Shown here: positions 35,731 to 44,024 of the stretch, one piece after another | How positions within the stretch are numbered: the stretch's first letter is position 1 | Layout: the number at the start of each line of letters is the position of its first letter | Assembly (NCBI RefSeq): GCF_003384935.1 | Contig: NZ_QTTQ01000010.1 | Span: forward strand, 124,001-188,000 | DNA length: 64,000 bases | From: Lutibacter oceani | GTDB lineage: Bacteria > Bacteroidota > Bacteroidia > Flavobacteriales > Flavobacteriaceae | Direction: 5' to 3' | Notes under the pieces: generated by a model | Database searches by the model: none | Told to the model about the DNA's origin: nothing | What the model saw: the letters and a program-made list of their open reading frames with translations, nothing else | Made by a program: the position numbers and the translations under genes

Positions 35731-36794
35731 GAGTTATAAAAGTTTAAAGCTTCAATAAGTAAGTCTTTTTCAACTTTGCAATCTAATTTAAACATTTCAA
35801 AATCAGTTAGTAAAACAAAATTTACACGTCCGCCTACATTTTTTTTATCGTGAATTAATAATTCTATAATTGGGTTGTAATCAGATGTCTCAATCAACGT
35901 TTTACCGTATATTTCAATAATAAGTTTTTTAATTTCTTTTAACTTTTCAGAAGGAAAATTCAATAGTTTTTCTGAAATATAAGTTTCAGTAATCATTCCT
36001 ATTGCAATGGCTTCACCATGAGTTAAATTTTCTTTGGAATCAGATTCTAAAAAATACGATTCAATTGCATGTCCTAAAGTATGTCCGAAGTTCAAAATTT
36101 TTCTTAATCCGTTTTCTTTAGGATCTTCAGTAACAACTTCATTTTTTATTTCAATTGATCTATGAATTAATGAACTTATATTTTTGGTATTAAGCTCATT
36201 AAAGCTGTTTATGTTATCCCATAGTTTAATGTCGTAAGATAAACCGTATTTAATAATTTCAGCCAATCCTGAACGAATTTCACGTTCAGTTACTGTATCT
36301 AAATAATGTGTATCAATAAGTACCATTTCAGGATCAGAAAACAATCCAATTTGATTTTTTAAAACTCCTAAATCAACTCCTGTTTTTCCGCCTACAGAAG
36401 CATCAACCATACTTAATAAAGTGGTAGGAATATTTATAAAAGCAATACCACGCTTAAAACAAGAAGCAACAAAACCTCCTAAATCGGTAATAACACCACC
36501 ACCTAAATTAATGAGTAAACTTTTTCTATCAGCACCTAATTCTGTAAGCGCATGCCAAACGCCTGAACAAGTATCTAAATTTTTATTTTCCTCACCAGAT
36601 TCAATTTCAATAATTTCAATATCTACAGTAGTTTCAAGAGTTTCCATTAAAATTGGTAAACAATGTTCATGGGTGTTTTCATCAACCAATACAAAAATCT
36701 TAGAAGGTGTATTTGAAGCTATGTATTCGTTCAATTTTGAATAAGCATCTTCTTGAAAGTTTACGTAGTAATTATTGGATAATATAGGTGTCAT
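35727..36794 (-). CDS. aroB: 3-Dehydroquinate synthase
   Basis: Shikimate-pathway enzyme that cyclises DAHP to 3-dehydroquinate using NAD and a divalent metal. GGGVITDLGGFVASCFKRG holds the NAD-binding loop; the metal site includes the Glu in LAEIIKYGL and His in NFGHTLGHAIE and THGEAIAIGM. The start is ATG 36794; an in-frame ATG at 36827 would sit on top of the promoter -7 box, so transcripts would begin inside it. This gives 355 residues, normal for AroB. Confidence 0.95.
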   Translation of the reverse strand: MTPILSNNYYVNFQEDAYSKLNEYIASNTPSKIFVLVDENTHEHCLPILMETLETTVDIEIIEIESGEENKNLDTCSGVWHALTELGADRKSLLINLGGGVITDLGGFVASCFKRGIAFINIPTTLLSMVDASVGGKTGVDLGVLKNQIGLFSDPEMVLIDTHYLDTVTEREIRSGLAEIIKYGLSYDIKLWDNINSFNELNTKNISSLIHRSIEIKNEVVTEDPKENGLRKILNFGHTLGHAIESYFLESDSKENLTHGEAIAIGMITETYISEKLLNFPSEKLKEIKKLIIEIYGKTLIETSDYNPIIELLIHDKKNVGGRVNFVLLTDFEMFKLDCKVEKDLLIEALNFYNS

Positions 36795-36824
36795 TTTGGA
36801 TAATATTTTTGTGCAAATTAAAGG

Positions 36825-36832
36825 CAAAAATA
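36825..36832 (-). promoter_or_regulatory. Putative -7 box of aroB
   Basis: On the minus strand this reads TATTTTTG, a TAnnTTTG match, 30 bases before the ATG at 36794. It excludes the upstream ATG as a start. Confidence 0.45.
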
Positions 36833-36855
36833 TGAGAAAATAAACTGTTTGTAAT

Positions 36856-36863
36856 TATCTTTG
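36856..36863 (+). promoter_or_regulatory. Putative -7 box of the proline dehydrogenase gene
   Basis: TATCTTTG, 17 bases before the ATG at 36881 and divergent from the aroB promoter. Confidence 0.4.
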
Positions 36864-36880
36864 ATTAAATATATTGTACA

Positions 36881-38047
36881 ATGGAAAATTTATTTGATAA
36901 TACAGAAGTTGCTTTTGCAATTAAATCAAATTCAGAACTAGATAGAGCGTATTATTTGTTTGAAATGATAAAGCGCGAACCACTTGTTAAAATTGGTACA
37001 GCAGTTACCAAATTTGCCTTAAAAACACATTTACCTGTAGAAGGAATTATTAGAGCAACTGTTTTTGATCATTTTTGTGGTGGAGTAACAGAAAAAGATT
37101 GTATGCCTGTAATAGATAAAATGTATACCAAAAATGTACATTCCGTTTTAGACTATTCCGCTGAAGGAAAAGAAATTGAAGAGCAGTTTGATTTAGCAAT
37201 GGAAAAAACATTAAACACCATTAAATTTGGTACTGAAAAGCCTAGTATTCCGTTTGCAGTATTTAAACCAACTGGTTTTGGTAAATTTAAAATATATCAA
37301 AAAGTTACAGAGGGTAAAAAATTAGATGCTCATGAAGAAGTAGAGTGGAAACGCATTAAAGAAAGGTATGACATTGTTAGTAAAGCTGCTTTTGACAGAA
37401 ACGTACCCTTATTAATTGATGCTGAAGAAACTTGGATGCAAGAGGCCGCGGATGATTTAATTGAAGATATGATGCGTAAATACAATACAAAAAAAGTAAT
37501 TGTATTTGGAACTTTACAGCTATACAGATGGGATAGATTGGATTATCTTAAAAAATTACACGAACGTGCTAAAAAAGAAGGCTTTAAAGTTGGTATGAAA
37601 TTGGTGCGTGGTGCATATATGGAAAAAGAAAGAGAGCGTGCTAAGGAAAAAGGGTATAAAGATCCTATTTGTGTAGATAAAAAAGCTACCGATAAAATGT
37701 TTGATGATGTATTGAGATATATGTTTAAAAATATTGATGATATGGCTATTTTTGCAGGAACACATAACGAAGAAAGTAGTTATTTATTAATGGATTTAAT
37801 TGCAAAATCAGGATTGGATAAAAATGATAAAAGATTGTGGTTTGGTCAACTTTATGGTATGAGTGATCATATAAGCTACAATTTGGCAAAATCTGGCTAT
37901 AATGTTGCCAAATATTTACCATTTGGACCTGTACGTGATGTAATGCCTTATTTAATTAGACGTGCAGAGGAAAACACTTCAGTAGCAGGACAAACAAGCA
38001 GAGAACTAAGGTTATTAAAAGAAGAAAGAGAAAGACGAAAAGTATAA
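36881..38047 (+). CDS. Proline dehydrogenase
   Basis: FAD-linked oxidation of proline to pyrroline-5-carboxylate. A TIM barrel of 388 residues without the fused P5C dehydrogenase or DNA-binding parts of PutA. The conserved signature motifs are visible: GMKLVRGAYMEKERERA (catalytic and FAD region) and AGTHNEESSYLLMDLI, plus QLYGMSDHI near the C terminus and the RRAEEN tail that binds proline carboxylate. It has its own promoter and a bidirectional terminator after it. The P5C dehydrogenase is not in the window. Confidence 0.93.
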   Translation: MENLFDNTEVAFAIKSNSELDRAYYLFEMIKREPLVKIGTAVTKFALKTHLPVEGIIRATVFDHFCGGVTEKDCMPVIDKMYTKNVHSVLDYSAEGKEIEEQFDLAMEKTLNTIKFGTEKPSIPFAVFKPTGFGKFKIYQKVTEGKKLDAHEEVEWKRIKERYDIVSKAAFDRNVPLLIDAEETWMQEAADDLIEDMMRKYNTKKVIVFGTLQLYRWDRLDYLKKLHERAKKEGFKVGMKLVRGAYMEKERERAKEKGYKDPICVDKKATDKMFDDVLRYMFKNIDDMAIFAGTHNEESSYLLMDLIAKSGLDKNDKRLWFGQLYGMSDHISYNLAKSGYNVAKYLPFGPVRDVMPYLIRRAEENTSVAGQTSRELRLLKEERERRKV

Positions 38048-38074
38048 TTTCTATTATTCTTAAATATAATGAAT

Positions 38075-38107
38075 AAAAAAATCTAGGCTTTAACCTAGAT
38101 TTTTTTT
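38075..38107. terminator. Bidirectional terminator between convergent genes
   Basis: ATCTAGG (38081-38087) pairs with CCTAGAT (38094-38100), extended by A/T tracts on both sides. It serves both the proline dehydrogenase and the convergent dehydrogenase gene. Confidence 0.9.
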
Positions 38108-38130
38108 ATTTTTATAAGACTACTTCTTAG

Positions 38131-39012
38131 TTATCGTTTTGCAACTTTTTCAGCTTTTTTACTTTCAGAATAATCATAAAAACCTTCACCTGTTTTTACA
38201 CCAAGTTTGCCAGCTTTTACCATATTTACCAATAAAGGACAAGGAGCGTATTTAGGGTTTTTAAATCCGTCATACATCACATTTAAAATAGAAAGGCAAA
38301 CATCTAAACCAATAAAATCTGCTAATTGAAGTGGCCCCATTGGATGTGCCATGCCTAATTTCATAACTGTATCTATTTCATAAACTCCGGCAACACCATT
38401 ATAAAGTGTTTCTATAGCTTCATTTAGCATTGGCATTAAAATTCTGTTTGCTACAAAGCCAGGATAATCATTTACTTCTACAGGAACTTTTTTTAAGTTT
38501 TCTGAAAGTTTCATAATTGTTTTGGTAACTTCATCAGAAGTATTAAAACCTCTAATAATTTCAACTAGTTTCATTATTGGAACAGGATTCATAAAATGCA
38601 TTCCAATAATTTTATCAGGTCTTTTGGTTACAGCAGCAATTTCAGTTATTGAAATTGAGGAAGTATTTGATGCTAAAATTGCCTTATCGGGAGCAGCGTC
38701 ATCCAATTGCTTAAAAATTTTTAATTTTAAATCTACATTTTCAGTAGCAGCTTCAACCACCAAATCCACATTTTTAACACCTAAAGCAATGGATGTAAAA
38801 GTGTTAATATTATTTAATGTTTGTATTTTTATTTCGTCTGTAATTTTTTCCTTAACTAAAAGTCTGTCTAAGTTTTTAGTTATTGTCGCTAATCCTTTTT
38901 CTAGGGCTTCTTGCGAAATATCAATTAAATTTACATTATAATTGTTTTGTGCAAATACATGTGCAATACCATTTCCCATGGTTCCTGCTCCAATAACAGC
39001 TATATTTTTCAT
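38131..39012 (-). CDS. 3-Hydroxybutyryl-CoA dehydrogenase
   Basis: NAD-dependent short-chain 3-hydroxyacyl-CoA dehydrogenase, 293 residues, which oxidises or reduces the beta-hydroxy group in fatty-acid or butanoate metabolism. The Rossmann motif is VIGAGTMGNGIAHVFA (4-19), and the family signature contains the catalytic His in GMHFMNPVPIMKLVEI, with Asn and Glu in the C-terminal domain (DYPGFVANRI). The length is typical. It lies in a minus-strand group with PhzF and Gfo/Idh, separated by 11 bases and 1 base, so the three are probably co-transcribed. Confidence 0.92.
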   Translation of the reverse strand: MKNIAVIGAGTMGNGIAHVFAQNNYNVNLIDISQEALEKGLATITKNLDRLLVKEKITDEIKIQTLNNINTFTSIALGVKNVDLVVEAATENVDLKLKIFKQLDDAAPDKAILASNTSSISITEIAAVTKRPDKIIGMHFMNPVPIMKLVEIIRGFNTSDEVTKTIMKLSENLKKVPVEVNDYPGFVANRILMPMLNEAIETLYNGVAGVYEIDTVMKLGMAHPMGPLQLADFIGLDVCLSILNVMYDGFKNPKYAPCPLLVNMVKAGKLGVKTGEGFYDYSESKKAEKVAKR

Positions 39013-39023
39013 AATTAATTGTT

Positions 39024-39800
39024 TTATATAATTATTTTACCTTTTAAATAAGTTTTTGCCTGTCCACTCATTTCAACACGTTCATTTAAATAGGTGCACT
39101 TTAAAAAGCCACTTCTTTTTGAAAGTTGAATAGCTTCTAAGCTGTTTTTAACTAGCTTTTTAGCCCAGAAAGGAATTAATAAGGTATGTGCCGAACCTGT
39201 TACTGGATCTTCATTAATACCAATTTTAGGTGCAAAAAAGCGTGAAACAAAATCTGTTTTTGTTCCTTTTGAAGTTACAATAATACCAGGAGCTTCAAGT
39301 TCGGTTAATTTTGAAAAATTTGGTGTTAAATTTTTTACAACTTCTTCATTTTCCAATAAAACTAACAATTTCCATTTTCCTTTAAATGTTTTTAAAATAG
39401 AAACATTTAAGGCGTCTTTTAAAATTTGTGGTGTGATAATTTCTTTAATTTCTTCTGAAGGGAAGTTTAAGGTGTACCAATCTACATTTTTTTCAACAGT
39501 TAAAATACCGCTTTTTGAACTGAATGTTAAGGTTTTTTCTTTATAATTCAATTCAGTAAAAATTATATGAGCAGCTGCAAGTGTAGCGTGGCCGCACAAA
39601 TCTATTTCACATGAGGGAGTAAACCATCGAATTTCGAATTGACTTTTATTATTTACAAAAAAAACAGTTTCAGATAAATTATTTTCTTCGGCAATAGCTT
39701 GCATTAAATCTTCAGAAATCCATTTTTTTAAAGGGCAAACGGCTGCTGGGTTTCCTTTAAATATTTCATTCGTAAAAGCATCAACCTGGTAAAGTTTCAT
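39024..39800 (-). CDS. PhzF-family isomerase-like protein
   Basis: 258 residues with the two-lobed PhzF/diaminopimelate-epimerase-like fold. The first lobe has DAFTNEIFKGNPAAVC (about 7-22) and SETVFFVNN with the conserved Glu; WFTPSCEIDLCGHATLA (about 59-75) is the second family signature. The substrate is unknown; most bacteria carrying PhzF homologues make no phenazines. It starts 1 base from the Gfo/Idh gene and lies upstream of the 3-hydroxybutyryl-CoA dehydrogenase. The link of these three genes is not explained by a known pathway. Confidence 0.85.
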   Translation of the reverse strand: MKLYQVDAFTNEIFKGNPAAVCPLKKWISEDLMQAIAEENNLSETVFFVNNKSQFEIRWFTPSCEIDLCGHATLAAAHIIFTELNYKEKTLTFSSKSGILTVEKNVDWYTLNFPSEEIKEIITPQILKDALNVSILKTFKGKWKLLVLLENEEVVKNLTPNFSKLTELEAPGIIVTSKGTKTDFVSRFFAPKIGINEDPVTGSAHTLLIPFWAKKLVKNSLEAIQLSKRSGFLKCTYLNERVEMSGQAKTYLKGKIII

Positions 39801-39801
39801 T

Positions 39802-40764
39802 TTAAAAATCGTTTATTATCATATGTGCAACACGCAATGCTTCAGTTCCTTGTTCAAGGGTTACAATTGGCGTTGTATTATTTACAATTGCATCGGCAAA
39901 TGTTTCTAATTCATCTAAAATAGCATTATTAGCTTCAATTTTAGGGTTTTCAAAATAAATCTGTTTTTTTACACCTTCAGCATTTTGTAAAATCATATCA
40001 AAATCTCCAGGAGTTTTTGGAGCATCTTTCATTTTTACCACTTCAGTTGCTTTTTCAAAAAAGTCCACAGCTATATAAGCATCTTTTTGAAAGAAACGAG
40101 ATTTACGCATATTTTTTAATGAAATTCTACTTGCGGTTAAATTGGCTACACAACCGTTTTCAAATTCAATACGGGCATTTGCAATGTCTGGAGTATCACT
40201 AATTACTGATACACCACTTGCGTGAACACTTTTTACTTTTGAATTTACGACACTTAATATAACATCAATATCATGAATCATTAAATCTAATACAACAGGG
40301 ACATCAGTTCCTCGAGGATTAAATTCAGCTAACCTGTGTGCTTCAATAAACATTGGAGTTTTTATAGAATTTTTAACAGCAGTAAAAGCTGGATTAAAAC
40401 GTTCTACATGTCCAACTTGTCCTTTTACATTATGTTTTTTGGCTAATTTTATAATTGTTTCGGCTTCTTCAACTGTTTTTGTAATTGGTTTTTCAATAAA
40501 AATATGTTTGCCTTTTTCAATGGCTTCTTTTGCACAATCAAAATGAGAAAGAGTTGGTGTAACAATATCAATAACATCAACAGCATTAATTAATTCTTGT
40601 ACTGAATTAAACTTTTTATATCCAAATTCTTCAGAAACTTTATTTGCGTTTTCTTCAATAGGATCAAAAAAACCTACTAATTCATATTTGTCTGATTGAT
40701 TTAATAATTTTAAGTGAATTTTGCCAAGGTGACCGGCTCCTAATACTCCTGCTTTTAGCATCAT
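39802..40764 (-). CDS. Gfo/Idh/MocA-family oxidoreductase
   Basis: NAD(P)-dependent oxidoreductase of 320 residues. The Rossmann motif GVLGAGHLGKIHLKLL is at about 6-21. The conserved EKPITKTVEEAE (about 92-103) holds the catalytic Lys-Pro of the family, and HVERFNPAF and DLMIHDIDVILSV mark the C-terminal domain. Substrates are usually sugars or polyols; I cannot tell which. It has two adjacent ATG codons at the start. It leads the minus-strand group with PhzF and 3-hydroxybutyryl-CoA dehydrogenase. Confidence 0.88.
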   Translation of the reverse strand: MMLKAGVLGAGHLGKIHLKLLNQSDKYELVGFFDPIEENANKVSEEFGYKKFNSVQELINAVDVIDIVTPTLSHFDCAKEAIEKGKHIFIEKPITKTVEEAETIIKLAKKHNVKGQVGHVERFNPAFTAVKNSIKTPMFIEAHRLAEFNPRGTDVPVVLDLMIHDIDVILSVVNSKVKSVHASGVSVISDTPDIANARIEFENGCVANLTASRISLKNMRKSRFFQKDAYIAVDFFEKATEVVKMKDAPKTPGDFDMILQNAEGVKKQIYFENPKIEANNAILDELETFADAIVNNTTPIVTLEQGTEALRVAHMIINDF

Positions 40765-40787
40765 AAGAAAGTTTATTTTTATGTAAA

Positions 40788-40795
40788 CAAAAGTA
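40788..40795 (-). promoter_or_regulatory. Putative -7 box of the Gfo/Idh operon
   Basis: On the minus strand this reads TACTTTTG, 23 bases before the start codon. It is the only promoter seen for the three-gene unit. Confidence 0.4.
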
Positions 40796-40847
40796 ACAAT
40801 CTTTATGCATTTATTCCTATTTTTAGCATCTCAAATTTAAATTATTA

Positions 40848-41489
40848 GTGAAAGATACGCACAAACATCAAGGACTTAGAAATCAGTTAGTAAATATAAT
40901 TGTAAAAAAAGGGATTAAAGATAAAAATGTATTAAAAGCTATTTCAGCAGTACCAAGACACTTATTTATGGATTCAGGTTTTGTTGATTTTGCGTATCAA
41001 GACAAAGCTTTTCCAATAGCAGCAGACCAAACAATTTCTCAACCTTATACAGTTGCTTTTCAAACGGAATTATTAGAGGTTAAACCCAACGATTCAATTT
41101 TAGAAATTGGTACAGGTTCCGGTTACCAAACAGCTGTATTACTTGAAATGGGAGCTAAAGTTTATACTATTGAACGTCAAAAAGAACTATTTAAAAAAAC
41201 TAAATTATTTTTACCAAAATTAAATTACAAACCAAAGAAAATTATTTTTGGTGATGGTTATAAAGGGTTGCCTGAAAATGCTCCTTTTAATGGTATTATT
41301 GTAACTGCAGGTGCGCCTTTTGTTCCAAAACCATTGTTGGCACAATTAAAAGTAGGAGGGAGATTGGTAATTCCAATTGGTGATGAATTGCAAACAATGA
41401 CGTTGTTTGTTAGAACAAGTGAAAAAGATTTTGAAAAACATGAATTGGGTGATTTTAAGTTTGTACCTATGTTAAAAGAGCGTAATTAA
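40848..41489 (+). CDS. pcm: Protein-L-isoaspartate O-methyltransferase
   Basis: SAM-dependent repair enzyme that methylates isoaspartyl residues in damaged proteins. The SAM motif is ILEIGTGSGYQTAVL (about 84-98); SQPYTVAFQTELL (about 64-76) is the family-specific motif before it, and GAPFVPKPLLAQLKVGGRLV is the C-terminal signature. The start is GTG at 40848, with no better ATG in frame; the length is 213, normal. Three bases separate it from the outer-membrane lipid A deacylase gene, so they form an operon. Confidence 0.93.
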   Translation: MKDTHKHQGLRNQLVNIIVKKGIKDKNVLKAISAVPRHLFMDSGFVDFAYQDKAFPIAADQTISQPYTVAFQTELLEVKPNDSILEIGTGSGYQTAVLLEMGAKVYTIERQKELFKKTKLFLPKLNYKPKKIIFGDGYKGLPENAPFNGIIVTAGAPFVPKPLLAQLKVGGRLVIPIGDELQTMTLFVRTSEKDFEKHELGDFKFVPMLKERN

Positions 41490-41492
41490 AAA

Positions 41493-42659
41493 ATGAAAAA
41501 AATCCTCATATTTTTCTTTTTAAGTTCGTTCTGTTTTGCTCAAAATAATGAAAAATATGATGCTTTAAATTTTAGTCCTGAATTATTTTTCGGACAAACT
41601 TTTCAACCAAACAGCTGGTTTCCAAAATTGAAAAGTCATTATATGTTAGGGTTTAGTTTTGAGAAAAATAATAATATCTTTAAAAATAAGTGGAGTAATA
41701 CTATAAATTTATCATCTACGGGAGTTGGTTTATATTTTTCCAGTTTAGGAAATCAAGAAGTTGTTGGAAATGCCATTTCTATACTTCCATTTGTTGAAAT
41801 AAATTTAAACAAAAAAGAATCATTTTCTACCAAATTTGGATTGGGAACATCTTACTTTACTACTCAATACCATCCTGAAAACAACCCGTTAAATACAGCT
41901 GTTAGCACCAAACTTACTTGGGCTTTTCAAACTTTTGTTTATTATAAATTTCACTTAAAGAATAAACGAACATTAAAAATTGGTGCAGGATATTTTCATC
42001 ATTCTAATGGTCATACTCAACTTCCTAATTCAGGTTTAAATACAGCATTAGCAAGTGTTTCTACTAGTTTTAAATTGAATAAAAAGCAATTTAAAGAGAA
42101 TCATAATTTAACTACTGATTTTAAAAAATACAAGGCATTTTATGCTTTTAGATATGGACAAGGAATCCAAAAATTTATAGACCATGAAAGTACTGTAAAA
42201 GCTATTAATGCAATTGAATTTAAAGGAGGTTTTTTTTATAAAGATATATTAAAGTTTAGTGCGGGTATAACATATAATTTTTACCGTCATTACTATGATT
42301 ATATTAAAGAAAATGAAGTAGATCCCTATTTTGAAAGACCTATTTTAAATGCTTCAAATATTTATTTATCAATTGGTGTGGAAGCCTTGTTTGGAAATAT
42401 TGGTATAGATTGGGAGGGTGGTTTAAATGTTTATAAACCATTTTATAAAGAGCATTACATTTTACAAGATGAAACATTAAATAATATTTACAAGTTAAAA
42501 AAGTTATTTTTAGGGAGGTTAGGTTTAAAATTATACGTGATAAACACTTTAAAAAAACCTAAAAACAATTTTTATATTGGTGCACATATAAAATCTAATT
42601 TAAGCCAGGCAGATTTTACTGAATTAAGTATTGGATTTGTGCATAGAATTTTTAAATAG
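41493..42659 (+). CDS. PagL-like outer-membrane lipid A 3-O-deacylase
   Basis: 388 residues with a signal peptide (MKKILIFFFLSSFCFAQ) and a C-terminal beta-barrel pattern ending GFVHRIFK, as outer-membrane proteins do (Phe/Lys last). The catalytic HxSN-type motif HHSNGH is at 169-174, the His-Ser pair of PagL. Family knowledge: PagL removes the 3-O acyl chain of lipid A. The barrel is longer than proteobacterial PagL (about 170 residues), with a C-terminal half of unknown purpose. It is co-transcribed with pcm and would act on the LPS made by the lpx genes at 5.7-10.4 kb. Confidence 0.78.
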   Translation: MKKILIFFFLSSFCFAQNNEKYDALNFSPELFFGQTFQPNSWFPKLKSHYMLGFSFEKNNNIFKNKWSNTINLSSTGVGLYFSSLGNQEVVGNAISILPFVEINLNKKESFSTKFGLGTSYFTTQYHPENNPLNTAVSTKLTWAFQTFVYYKFHLKNKRTLKIGAGYFHHSNGHTQLPNSGLNTALASVSTSFKLNKKQFKENHNLTTDFKKYKAFYAFRYGQGIQKFIDHESTVKAINAIEFKGGFFYKDILKFSAGITYNFYRHYYDYIKENEVDPYFERPILNASNIYLSIGVEALFGNIGIDWEGGLNVYKPFYKEHYILQDETLNNIYKLKKLFLGRLGLKLYVINTLKKPKNNFYIGAHIKSNLSQADFTELSIGFVHRIFK

Positions 42660-42669
42660 TTAACAGCAG

Positions 42670-43206
42670 TTAATCATATTTAGCATCAAATTGGCTGTTC
42701 CATTTACCTTGAACTTTTAATACTTGCTCAATTACATCACGAACACAACCAAGTCCACCTTTTTTTTGTGAAATATATAAAGAAATATTCTGAATTTCGG
42801 AAACAGCATCTTTAGGGCAAGCAGGTAAACCAACCTTTTTCATTACCTGATAATCTGGAATATCATCACCCATAAATAAAATATTTTCAGGGTTTAGATT
42901 ATTTTCGGCCACATATTCCTCAAATTGTTCCATTTTATTGTGCGTTCCTAAATAAATATCTGTAACTCCTAAATTTTTTAATCTAACACGCACACCTTCA
43001 TTACTTCCTCCAGAAATTACACATACCTTAAATCCTTGGTTTATGGCCGTTTTAAGAGCGTAACCATCTTTAATATTCATTACTCTTAGTAGTTCACCAG
43101 TAGTTGTAATAGTTATGTTTCCATTTGTTAAAACCCCATCTACATCAAACATAAACGTGGTTATTTGTGGCATAATTTCTTTATAGCTTTTTTCCATAGG
43201 TGGCAT
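42670..43206 (-). CDS. HAD-family phosphatase, KdsC-like
   Basis: Haloacid dehalogenase-like phosphatase of 178 residues. The nucleophile motif is FDVDGVLTNG (20-29, Asp21 and Asp23), motif II lies in CVISGGSNEG, and motif III in FMGDDIPDY. The length and motif spacing match KdsC, which makes 3-deoxy-D-manno-octulosonate for the LPS core. The start may be at the fourth codon (MEKSYK), as in relatives. It overlaps the DUF2520 gene by 26 bases on the same strand, so they are translated together. A role in KDO supply would fit the other lipid A genes. Confidence 0.82.
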   Translation of the reverse strand: MPPMEKSYKEIMPQITTFMFDVDGVLTNGNITITTTGELLRVMNIKDGYALKTAINQGFKVCVISGGSNEGVRVRLKNLGVTDIYLGTHNKMEQFEEYVAENNLNPENILFMGDDIPDYQVMKKVGLPACPKDAVSEIQNISLYISQKKGGLGCVRDVIEQVLKVQGKWNSQFDAKYD

Positions 43207-43942
43207 AAATTGATTTTGTTAGCAATGTATAAATTTCTTTTTGATGCTTAGTTAAAATTGTTTTATGATTTTTTATTGTTTTTAAATCGTTTCTTTTTGC
43301 AGGTCCTGTTTGAGCTTCAAAAGGAGATAAGGATTCAATTTTAACAGCTGTTTCTTTAATTATAGGTAATAATATTTCGAATGGAATATTATTTTTATCA
43401 CAAATTTCATTTCCTATATAATATAAATGATTTACAAAATTATTTACAAATACGGCAGCTACATGTAATTTTTTACGTTGTTCAGAATTAATGTAATAGC
43501 AACTTTTTGAAATAGTTTTTGCAAGTTTTTCTAATAAAAGTAAGTTGCTTTTTGAATCAGCTTCAATACAAATTGGAATGCTAGAAAAATCTATTTTTTT
43601 ATCTTTTGAAAATGTTTGTAAAGGGTAAAAAACACCTTTATATGATATAGATTTTAGTTCGTTTAAATTTGCAGCTCCAGAAGTGTGTACAACTAATTTG
43701 TTTTTTACATTTAATTGAGCAGAAATTTTAGAAATTGCATCGTCAGAAACAGCAATAATATAAATATCAGCTTCTTTTAACTCTTCTAAATTGTTTGTAA
43801 TTAAAGTTTTACTTTTCAAATACTCAATTTTAGTAATACTTCTATTATAAACTTGAACCAATTGAATATTTTTAGTATCTAACAAACAATTTGTTAAATG
43901 AAATGCCAAATTACCTCCACCAAGCAGTATAACTTTTATCAT
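43181..43942 (-). CDS. Rossmann-fold protein with DUF2520 domain
   Basis: 253 residues: an N-terminal NAD(P)-like fold (LLGGGNLAFHLTNCLL, about 5-20) and VSDDAISKISAQL, followed by a helical C-terminal DUF2520 domain with HVAAVFVNNFVNHLYYI. Related proteins resemble 6-phosphogluconate or ketopantoate reductases, but the substrate is unknown. It lies upstream of the KdsC-like gene. The -10 region close to the ATG reads TATCTTCG, one base off the TAnnTTTG box, which would give a short leader. Confidence 0.75.
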   Translation of the reverse strand: MIKVILLGGGNLAFHLTNCLLDTKNIQLVQVYNRSITKIEYLKSKTLITNNLEELKEADIYIIAVSDDAISKISAQLNVKNKLVVHTSGAANLNELKSISYKGVFYPLQTFSKDKKIDFSSIPICIEADSKSNLLLLEKLAKTISKSCYYINSEQRKKLHVAAVFVNNFVNHLYYIGNEICDKNNIPFEILLPIIKETAVKIESLSPFEAQTGPAKRNDLKTIKNHKTILTKHQKEIYTLLTKSIYATYGKKL

Positions 43943-43971
43943 AATGCGAAGATACTTTAATTGATGTATAT

Positions 43972-44002
43972 AAAAAACCCATCTTTTTAAAAAGATGGGT
44001 TT
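43972..44002 (-). terminator. Intrinsic terminator of ppdK
   Basis: AAACCCATCTTTTT (43975-43988) pairs with AAAAAGATGGGTTT (43989-44002), with A residues on the left that become U residues on the minus strand. Confidence 0.85.
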
Positions 44003-44024
44003 AAATACTAATTAAAAAAACTAT